A DNA stretch of 64,000 nt from Plutella xylostella. Its lineage: Eukaryota; Arthropoda; Insecta; Lepidoptera; Plutellidae. How positions within the stretch are numbered: the stretch's first letter is position 1; every line of letters begins with the position of its first letter. The position numbers and the translations under genes are program-made. Below the pieces are notes generated by a model. The model saw only the letters and a program-made list of their open reading frames with translations. It had not been told where the DNA came from and did not search any database. Below, piece by piece: positions 55,976-64,000 of this stretch. The DNA lies in the NCBI RefSeq assembly GCF_932276165.1, contig NC_063998.1, forward strand, positions 9,560,501 through 9,624,500, given 5' to 3'.

Positions 55976-55988
55976 GCGTAATGCGTAC

Positions 55989-56250
55989 ACACACACACAC
56001 ACACACTCACGCCTTGTACTAATGTACTCCCTTGCGGGGTAGGCAGAGGTGCATTGCTGCACCCACTTTTCGCCAGAGTGTTATGTTAGTCCCAATGTAA
56101 TAGGGGGCGGGCCTATTGCCATTTTACGGGCACATCCAAGACCCGAGCACAAATATCTGTGTTTAAACAAATATCTGCCCCAGCCGGGAATCGAACCCGG
56201 GACCTTCGGCTCAGTAGTCAGGGTCACTAACCACTACGCCATTCGGTCGT
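55989..56250 (-). mobile_element. full-length tRNA-derived SINE (type A) copy 3
   Basis: Same parts as 5787-6051, with a (GT)n tail on minus. A 12-bp duplication CGTAATGCGTAC lies at 55977-55988 and 56251-56262. Confidence 0.93.
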
Positions 56251-56264
56251 CGTAATGCGTACCT

Positions 56265-57060
56265 TTAGGTTATAGGACTTGTAGGGTAGCTGATTACAAG
56301 GACAGCAACGATTTCAAAATTGGACGTTGCGATGCGTTCCGTTGTATTTTAAAAGATCATTCTTAAACTGACCAATCAGTGTATTAAAAATAAAAAGTAG
56401 TTTAGATTTAATTTAAGCAAAGCACGGTCCTTTTTCATTGGGCAAGTTAGATTCATAGAGATATTCATGATATGAGATGAGTTGATATTATTGGACAATT
56501 TGTCACGTTTTTTAGTGGAATTATTCTGAAGCTTTGTCAAACGTAAATCAATCATTGGTGCTATTGTCACTGGAACTTTTTAATTCCACGTCAGAGTATG
56601 TTATAAATATGTGCCTGTACCGACCAATCGTATTACCGAACCAATTTTAAACAACACAGTACTTTCGAGGGCTTTAAGCTTCTTTTTACCCCGGAATTCC
56701 CATGGAAAACCCTTTATAGGCGATGCAAAGTTCGCTCGGAAAAGCTACTCCGCTACACCAAGCATCATTTAAAAAATATAGTGGCCTCGGCGTCCAAGCA
56801 ACATCCTACGCTACGGCACGGTGTAATAGGCACGTCAAATCTAATTCGCAACCAAACCCAAATCAACGACAAGGCCGGGTCATGGGCAAATACTAGGATA
56901 CCTTCATTTAATTTACCTGTCTAGAATTGTAACATCAAATTTACCATCATCACCTAGCTAAGTTTAAGCTTCTTTAAAAAACGAGCAAACTATGAATATT
57001 ATAAAACGAATCCTCATAAATCGTGGTGGTCGACCGCGTTACCCAAAAAGTTTTCAATTC
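56265..57060. other. unannotated, with repeat scraps
   Basis: 56552-56596 is an M1 right-end scrap; 56680-56755 is a decayed Helitron 3' part (CCCCGGAATTCCCATGG). No gene. Confidence 0.5.
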
Positions 57061-57064
57061 GCAA

Positions 57065-57342
57065 ATTGAACCAACCTCAATCTCTTTGCTCTCACGCATG
57101 TGTGTGTGTGTGTGCGTGCGCGCAGGGTACGTCACCTTGACATGAGGCCCCACTACTTCCATTCCTTTCACGCGTGTGAAAAACACCAGCACCCGACAGA
57201 GACGGCAGATGCTGTAGTGTAGACAGATGCTTTCAGCTACGCGGGTGAAGCCACCGCGAGACGCCATTTTGTCTTTATTATGGTTCTTTTGTTGATAACT
57301 TTTATTTAGACATTTTGTCGTTTTATGTTTTTTGGGATTCAC
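57065..57342 (-). other. possible first-exon region on minus
   Basis: ATG at 57267 on minus (GACAAAATGG) opens MASRGGFTRVAESICLHYSI and stays open across the CA repeat. It is GC-richer than the flanks and might be a 5' exon, but no splice partner or family is recognised. Confidence 0.22.
57098..57122. repeat. (TG)n microsatellite
   Basis: TGTGTGTGTG then CGTGCGCGC. Confidence 0.85.
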
Positions 57343-57344
57343 GC

Positions 57345-57940
57345 GCCAGGTTGTGGCTTTATGAGCTGTGTTTATGGTCGTTCTTGATGGTTTAGTTTAT
57401 GGTGCAGGTTATGTTGTACGTCGCGAACGTTCAATTAAACTTTACTTTATGGATATGAAGTCAACGCAATAATTTTGGGAAATCGCGTGGGCCGCTTTCC
57501 TTTAGCTATGTTTGTTAAGTCAATAAGTCTATGTTAAGTAAATTAATGGTTTAATTTAGCTTAGCCGTCATATATTATCTTAATAATTAGGTTGGTAAGT
57601 AGATACGTAAGCATTGTTTATTAACTATCTTCTAAGGTAAGTACTTACCTAATTTGCTAATTGTTTTATGGAATATAAATGATTTAGTAATAATAAGGAT
57701 AATATTTTTTTTAAGGATAATTTTAGTATTCATAACGTACAGTAAGAATATAAGTGTTTTAGTTACAGACTCATTAAAATGCATCGCTTAACATCACAAA
57801 ATACATATCTACAGTGGAAAAACCAGGCACGAAGAAGGCAGATCTTGTTTACATTAAAAAACAAACATGTTACATTTATAATTTTTAGACGATTTCAATA
57901 GAAAATTTGATAATACACGTAAAATAGTATACGTATATAT
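57345..57940. other. unannotated stretch
   Basis: Nothing recognised. Confidence 0.5.
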
Positions 57941-57944
57941 ACTG

Positions 57945-58151
57945 TCATCATCATCATCAGCCAATAATCATCCACTGCTGGACATAGGCCTCTCCTTAGG
58001 AGCGCCACAACACTCGGTCCTCGGCCTTCCTCATCCAACCACTACCCGCCACCCGCCTAAGATCGTCAGTCCAGCGGGCAGGAGGGCGTCCCACGCTGCG
58101 TTTGCCTGTTCGTGGTCTCCACTCGAGAACTCGTCTACCCCAACGGTTATC
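57945..58151 (-). mobile_element. 3' end of an RTE-type LINE
   Basis: Minus-strand frame DNRWGRRVLEWRPRTGKRS, then RPPARWTDDLRRVAGSGWM and AEDRVLWRS, stopping at 57996-57998. The usual final EAYVQQW lies just after in another frame, so a small frameshift separates them. Ends in a TGATGATGATGA tail. Confidence 0.85.
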
Positions 58152-58154
58152 GGT

Positions 58155-58320
58155 TCTTCTATATATACTGTAGTTACTTCGAATTAATCTTACTTGTGCA
58201 TAGAAATCTGTATTATTAATACATAATTTAAATATTTACGAACGTAATCTACGTAAGAAGCAAGATGCTAAAGCCTAACTATATATTACGTTATAATTAT
58301 CTGTAGGGGTGGCAGGTCTA
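58155..58320. other. unannotated stretch
   Basis: Nothing recognised. Confidence 0.5.
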
Positions 58321-58321
58321 T

Positions 58322-58348
58322 ATTCTCTCTCTCTCTCTCTCTCTCTCC
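58322..58348. repeat. (CT)n microsatellite
   Basis: Pure CT run beside the SINE below. Confidence 0.9.
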
Positions 58349-58490
58349 AAGTATCTGCATCTGGCTCTCTCGAATGGAACTTTGGTGCATATCTCCAAGG
58401 TCTAAACTGCCTTCCTAAGCTTGCACCATTTTCCACCACGCTGGTCCACTGAGGGTTTGGTGGGTTCACATATCGATGTTTTCTCTCAAG
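58349..58490 (-). mobile_element. type B SINE 3' half
   Basis: CATCTGGCTCTCTCGAATGG ... CTAAACTGCCTTCCTAAGC ... CACCACGCTGGTCCACTG. Confidence 0.78.
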
Positions 58491-58494
58491 AAAC

Positions 58495-59255
58495 TGCTAC
58501 TAATACCCTGATCCGTTCTTTTGACGTCTAATAAAAACGGGTTCCCTACGTATCTTTGAAACACATTTTTCGAAAAGATATACATCTACAACCTTTAACC
58601 GAAGCTTTCATAGTGCGATAGCTTGTTGCTTCAAAGAATTTTTTCAACGTATATTTGAACACCGAACATGTTACTACGGCAAATTGTCTCTTCAACGTTT
58701 ATTTGTCCGATGTAACGTTACATCGAAAATTTCGTACATTCATCTTACAGCAACGTGGCAAGAACAACATAAACTATGTTATGAGAGTAATCAATAAAAT
58801 TAATTGTATGATGTTAATAATTTAATAAATGTTGTTTTAATCACATAATCAGACACAAAACTACTTTAGCTCCCGAGCCAAAATAATTATTTTTAACCTG
58901 TACATTTTATGGCTCCTTACGTATCTCACTAAATCGTTAGGCTATTGTTGTAAAGGTGAAATCGAGTAATGCTATTCAAAATATCTAAGTCCCCCATTTG
59001 GCCTAAGTATATCCCACACTGAAAGTTATTCAGTTATGTTATTAATTTAGCATAAATCTGGACCGGGCTTACTTCTAAGTTTCAGTTGCAGCTTTCAGTG
59101 CTTTACAATTTATCATTGTACGGATTAAACCTTCAAAGAAGCTTTACTGTAGTACTAAAGTCTTGTACATTAAGGTCAAATTAACTCAACTCAAGAAACC
59201 TACATGATTCTTACGTAGGTGTCCATGTACAAACATTATATAATACGAAATAAGT
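58495..59255. other. unannotated AT-rich stretch
   Basis: Nothing recognised. Confidence 0.5.
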
Positions 59256-59261
59256 AATCGG

Positions 59262-59913
59262 TGTATATGTCGCAGGCAACTGGTTTAATCTCCTGTTTGA
59301 TTGAACCGCTAGCCCGTTCATTGGATGACGCTATTCAGTTGTATGACTAGGCCGAACGTTGAATGTACAAGCGTCACAAAACGTCCAACTAGTTAGCGGA
59401 CTTAAAATCAGTCAGGTGGTGAATAAAACAAATATGGCGTCTAACAGCGAACAGCTGACACAAAAAGCACTTGTATTGTTATTTTTTGCAAATAAATTAG
59501 CTTTAAAGTGCGTTATTTATGTTAAAATTGTGTGACAACATGGATTTACCTATTATTACACCGTCTGCGGATAGTTTTAAAGAAAAAATGTGCTGAAAAT
59601 GGATAATTATGAACAACAATATCAAGGTACGTTTATTGTTATTGTTTAGTTAATTTGTGAGATGAGAGCTTTGTATCATAGTCTTTTTGTTGACTCTTGT
59701 CTGGTCATGTTCATCCTAACCAGACATTACAAAGTTGCTATACTATATCCCATTTAACGACTTCGCTGAATAACGTTCAGTCAAGACGTTGGACGTTACA
59801 GTCAACCACTTGACGAGTTGTTCTTTAGTCATTCAACTGAGTAGCGTCATCCAATGAACGGGCTAGCGGTTCAATCAAACAGGAGATTAAACCAGTTGCC
59901 TGCGACATATACA
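59262..59913. mobile_element. non-autonomous DNA element with ~85-bp inverted termini
   Basis: TGTATATGTCGCAGGCAACT at the left and its complement at 59894-59913. The arms continue through ACCGCTAGCCCGTTCATTGG and beyond. Inside, ATG at about 59434 opens MASNSEQLTQK for only 33 codons, perhaps a relic of the parent's gene. Confidence 0.85.
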
Positions 59914-60120
59914 TAAGCGCTAGATAAGATAAACCTACGTGAATTTTATATTCATCAACAGCTACGTCACCGCATTTAAACAAAGACATTCCTATTTTTA
60001 ACCTTTACTCTTATAAATACTTCAAATCACAACTTATTCTCGAACATTAACCCATAAAACCATTACTATAAGATTATTGTTTATGTTAATGAGTTAAAAT
60101 TGAATATATCTTTATTTTAG

Positions 60121-60342
60121 GGGTATTTATTGAAAGATTTCACATTTCGTAGCAAACATGTGGAGACTGGTGGCGCCATCTCTGTATTTCGAGGGAGCAA
60201 CTCAGAGCCAACCCACATCGACATCGATCGGGGACAAACATCACACACGAGACAAAGTTCAGTTGGCAGGAAAATAACAAATTTGCTCCGTAAAAATGTA
60301 AAGCATCGTTTTTTAAAAAGACAGAAGAGCTTAAATTTGTAG
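60121..60342 (+). CDS. probable terminal coding exon of a host gene
   Basis: A T-rich acceptor TTTATTTTAG ends at 60120. The frame beginning at 60121 reads GYLLKDFTFRSKHVETGGAI, then a polar segment with THIDIDRGQTSHTRQS, and a basic end (RKNVKHRFLKRQKSLNL), stopping at TAG 60340-60342: 73 residues. Codon composition is clearly less AT-rich than the flanks and the phase matches the acceptor. I do not recognise the family. Earlier exons are not identified; introns here would be long. The alternative is an exon-like chance frame. Confidence 0.5.
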   Translation, partial: GYLLKDFTFRSKHVETGGAISVFRGSNSEPTHIDIDRGQTSHTRQSSVGRKITNLLRKNVKHRFLKRQKSLNL

Positions 60343-61095
60343 ATTTCAAATTTGAAAGTTGGTAGATATAGGTGACAAAAAAAATATATGTATACCCAGT
60401 ATATGTATACTATAATGATTACCCAGACACAATAGTTGTGAAAAAAAATCGATAGTTACATTGATTAATAAACAGGTGTAAAAAAATATCATTTGAAGGC
60501 CAATGCATTTATTGTGTGTTTGGAATAGCGCGATAACAGCTTGGAAATTCGCAAAAATGTATGACGTATTTATTGATCACCTGACTTTCTATAGTATAAA
60601 ATCGTTTAATGTTTCATTTTAGATCTTTTTTCCAAACTGTAAGTATTTCTAAGCTGTACAATTTCATTGTTATCGACATACTTAATAGGTTCTCTACTTT
60701 AAATCGAAAGCCTATTCATCGAATAACACTACCCCGAACTTTAAACTTAATAATTTTTACTAAAATTTAATTTATTGTATTGTGTGTTAATACTTGTTAT
60801 TGTAAATTGTACCGTTTAAATGTGTAAGTGTCGTGTTTTTTGACATCAAATGCGCACTATCAAAGTGTGCATAGTTGTAATCATAGTGTACCAACCTAAT
60901 GCATTGAATGTACACCGATTCTCATAACGTAAGTTAGGTTTTTTATATAATTTTATAGTGATTCTAAAAGTTTTAAAAAGCCTTGGTGCTTAAAAACATT
61001 AACCATTATGGTACTTAATCCTAGGATAAATATGTACACTAGGTTTTAAGTTGTACTGCTTATATGTCAATAAAGAACTTTGAAAATCAAAAAAA
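60343..61095 (+). other. possible 3' UTR of the exon above
   Basis: AT-rich with AATAAA at 60466 and at 61069-61074 (CAATAAAGAACTTTG), the second looking like a genuine poly(A) region. Confidence 0.35.
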
Positions 61096-61099
61096 TCAA

Positions 61100-62140
61100 A
61101 ATCACACTACCCCGAACACTGTATATAGAACATTCATGAAATCGAAGCATAGACATTGCGATTGTTTATTGGTTAAAAAGATTGTAAAATTGATTACCTC
61201 AAAAGATTGTAAAATCGAATGGATCCAGATCGAATGCCAATGCACAGGGGAGTGGAAAGTGTTTTTTCTCGAATGAGCATAAGACCGAATTAGATTGTTT
61301 TGTCTTTTGGGGGTTACGTGCGTGAGTATGTATATTTATTCTACATATTTTACAATCTTAATTTCAGGTTTCAGATAATGCTTTGATTTCGTGAATGTTC
61401 TATGTAACTACGTTATCGGTATTCTGAAATACCGGCAGCTCAACACTATTGCCATCTTCGGATGTAGGTATCTACTCGTAATATTAATTATACTTTTTAC
61501 TTCACAGTCTATTTTTCTACGGGAATTCAATATGTATAAATAAATGTGAAAACGTTATAGTACATGATTTTGCTAAAATTATCGTAGGTCAATTTAATTT
61601 AATTTTAATTAAATTCATTTATTCAAGTAACAAGACTCAGATATTGTTAGTAGACAATAGGAAATAATTTTCAACTTTTACAACTTCTATTTTCTGTATT
61701 GATCAAACGTTTCAAGGCGTTAATTATTATTATTAATATTAAATCGATATAGATTTTATAAAAGGCAAGGTCAATACTCTTCAATAACATTGGATTTGTA
61801 CCAATTAAGCGTATAGGGTAAGTAACAGTATTTAATCAGAATTCATAAAAAACATAAATGTAATTAATATATAGTTTTAGGTTCTTGATATTTGTAACAG
61901 GTATACAAAACACCAATGCCTACGTTTTTAAATGATCGTTCGATTGTAAGTACTTATACGTTTTACAGATTACGATGTCACAGAAAGATTGATCATGCAC
62001 AGTATCAAAACAATGACAACATTCTCATCCCTTCAGTGGTAAAAACTTGTGTTAGCAACAACGAAAGTAAATAGGTAAGTACCCAACGTTTATTTTAAGT
62101 ACATCAACATTATAATATTTAAGCTTATCCCTGAGTGCTA
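61100..62140. other. unannotated AT-rich stretch
   Basis: Nothing recognised. Confidence 0.5.
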
Positions 62141-62149
62141 TAGGCATTA

Positions 62150-62212
62150 ATCCCAGAATTCCCACAGAAACCCTTTAAAGCCGAAGCGAAGCTCGCGCGG
62201 AAAAGCCTAGTT
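62150..62212 (+). mobile_element. Helitron 3' scrap
   Basis: CCCAGAATTCCCACAG ... GCCGAAGCGAAGCTCGCGCG ... CCTAGT. Confidence 0.6.
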
Positions 62213-62262
62213 TCCGTAAGTAGTTCAAAAGTGGTGTCTTGTAAACTAATTCTCCTTTTCTA

Positions 62263-62392
62263 AGTTCCAATTTCTCCATAGTTGGTTATATAACCGACAG
62301 GGATTGATTTATAAATTAAACATGACAGATGTGTCAAAAGTCAACCACTACTCCCTGGTTATGCTCTGACCGACTATGGAGAAATTGGTACT
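62263..62392. mobile_element. MITE family M2 copy 3, TA duplication
   Basis: AGTTCCAATTTCTCCATAGT to ACTATGGAGAAATTGGTACT, TA on both sides; inverted relative to the 5234 copy. Confidence 0.85.
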
Positions 62393-62394
62393 TA

Positions 62395-62945
62395 GAAAAG
62401 GAGAATTCGTTTACCAGATACCACTTTGGTATATGTTTAAACGTTGCCGTGTTTAACGTTAACTTCGTGAAAAAGAAGTCATTTTCCATAGAAACTTAGT
62501 TGGTCACGTGACTTTTTTACTATAGAGAATGTTTAGATTCGGGCTTAGATATAACATGCTGCACATGCTGGTTTCGGCTTAGTATACCCTTTTTGCAACA
62601 CCCTGTATAGAAATTTTGTTGGTTACGAGACTACTATGGAGAGTAATTTTAACGAATTTCCAAACGTCGAAAACGAAACGTCGTTTCGGATTACTATACC
62701 ACTTTTGATACACCTGGGACCTGTATAAGTAATTGTATAACAATTAGTAAAATATGGACATTGGTAATAAGTATAAGAAGAGTTAACGCTATTAGCCGGC
62801 TTAACTTATTTTTGTTTACAACGATTCCTGTAAGTCCTGAACACATATATATATTATTACACACAAATATTTTTTATCGATCTATTTATAATTTGGGGGT
62901 TGGGGGTTTTTTATTATGTTTTATTAATGTATGTCCTTCTGGAGG
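62395..62945. other. unannotated stretch
   Basis: TTTTTGCAACACCCTGTATA (62596-62615) is a common repeat word. No gene. Confidence 0.45.
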
Positions 62946-62957
62946 TTATATTCATCA

Positions 62958-63200
62958 TCAGCCAACAATCATCCACTGGTGGACATAGGCCTCTCCCTCA
63001 CAACACTCGGTCCTCTGCCTATGAGGCATCCAACCACTACCGGCTACCCGCCTAAGGTCGTCAGTCCAGCGGGCAGGAGGGCGTTCTACGCTGCGTTTGC
63101 GTGTTTGTGGTCTCCACTCGAGAACTCGTCTACCCCAACGGTTATCGGTTCTTCGGCAGATATGACATATGACCAGCCCACTACCACTTCAGTTTGCATA
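62958..63200 (-). mobile_element. 3' end of an RTE-type LINE
   Basis: Minus-strand frame DNRWGRRVLEWRPQTRKRS, RPPARWTDDLRRVAGSGWM and EAYVHQWMIVG, then TGA at 62960-62958. Further 5' the LKW...WAGHMSYLP part is in a different frame with a stop. TGATGATGA tail. Confidence 0.87.
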
Positions 63201-63204
63201 TTTA

Positions 63205-63445
63205 GAATAAATAAATTAACCATTCAAACTTAAAACAGGTGCAAAAACTGAAACATTCCAAGTATACTTTAGCTAAACGTGAAATTCCGGGACTTTACCG
63301 GATTTCCCGACCTTCTGACAATCTTAGCTGCGCCGCGCCATATCTATAATCATCATCATCAACATGGCCATCCCCCCAATTTCCATTGATGAAAATAAAC
63401 GTTGAATACCTCAGGTAAAAAAATATAAACACATCCAAATCGACT
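63205..63445. other. unannotated stretch
   Basis: Nothing recognised. Confidence 0.5.
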
Positions 63446-63447
63446 AA

Positions 63448-63644
63448 TCCTAACTAATATTATAAATGCGAAAGTAACTGTGTCTGTCTGTTACTCTTTC
63501 ACGCCAAAACTACTGAACGGATTTGAATGAAATTTGGTATACATACGGTCTAGACCCTGGGAAAGAACATAGGCTACTTTTTTTATCCCGGAATTCCCAT
63601 GGGAAAACTTTTTAAGGCGAAGCGAAGCGCGCGGGAACAGCTAG
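63448..63644 (+). mobile_element. non-autonomous Helitron copy 5
   Basis: A|TCCTAACTAATATTATAAA to GCGCGCGGGAACAGCTAG|T. The cleanest copy in the window. Confidence 0.92.
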
Positions 63645-63647
63645 TTT

Positions 63648-64000
63648 TCAATAAATTAACAGCAGTAAGGCCTTTTCGTACTTACTGTTTAACTTTTAAG
63701 TATAGTAAGTATACTTTTTTAAGAATATTCTTTGAGAAATATATTGTATTATATTTCCATGCCACAGGCAGACATACACTTGTCTAACATTAAAAAACCT
63801 TCCCTTTCCCTCGAGTGATGAGAAATTCAACACCAGACCATTTCCTATCGGAAAACCCCATTCTTGCGTAAACAGGAAACATCTCACTTTTTTAAAGCTG
63901 ACAGTTCGTTACCAACAATTTCCAGCGCACCGAGGTATCGGCAACAGAAATACATAATAAAATAGTGATTAAAGCAATAAAGAGCTGGCTTGCTGACCTC
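63648..64000. other. unannotated stretch
   Basis: Nothing recognised. Confidence 0.5.

Overview
The window reads as AT-rich nuclear DNA of an insect, most likely a lepidopteran (moth or butterfly). Evidence is the density and kinds of repeat: short non-autonomous Helitrons of the A|TC...CTAG|T type built round a cagacaga-rich body, tRNA-headed SINEs with RTE-like tails, Jockey-type and RTE-type LINE ends with short A/T-rich tails, and many small inverted-repeat elements. There are no bacterial operons, CRISPR arrays or rRNA operons. The only tRNA-like sequences are SINE heads. This is family recognition from reading; no database search was run.

The best-supported genes belong to mobile elements. 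The centrepiece is a PIF/Harbinger DNA transposon, candidate bounds 42063-51085, whose terminal inverted repeats match at 19 of 20 bases. It carries two convergent spliced genes: a 7-exon Myb/SANT-like DNA-binding protein on + (46090-48205, 338 residues) and a 7-exon DDE transposase on - (50630-48441, 359 residues from the nearest in-frame ATG, triad D133/D211/E248). In this superfamily the two proteins act together: the Myb-like partner brings the transposase to the nucleus and to the element ends. Both exon chains stay in frame across every junction read here. One transposase intron appears to use a GC-AG pair. A longer possible N-terminus lies one frame away, so the 5' end of the transposase may be frameshifted.

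The Harbinger element is itself heavily invaded. Its left arm holds two internally deleted copies of another DNA transposon, one of which keeps the start of a SAP-domain protein. A Myb-gene intron holds an inverted-repeat element inside another inverted-repeat element, both with TWA target duplications. A transposase intron holds a tRNA-derived SINE.

Other coding remnants: a nearly intact Jockey-type reverse transcriptase (14155-16587), two further Jockey-type C-termini (2328-2732 +, 11163-11792 -), an RTE-like C-terminus with a C2H2 finger nested in a small inverted-repeat element (32306-33174), and three RTE tails (2-115, 57996-58151, 62958-63200).

Host genes are nearly absent. The best candidate is a terminal coding exon at 60121-60342 (+), with an acceptor, a relatively GC-rich open frame, a stop, and poly(A) signals downstream. 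Three GC-rich patches with good ATG contexts (4590, 52740, and 57267 on -) could be first exons but are weak. The remainder is AT-rich intron or intergenic sequence with repeat scraps; each long blank stretch is listed.
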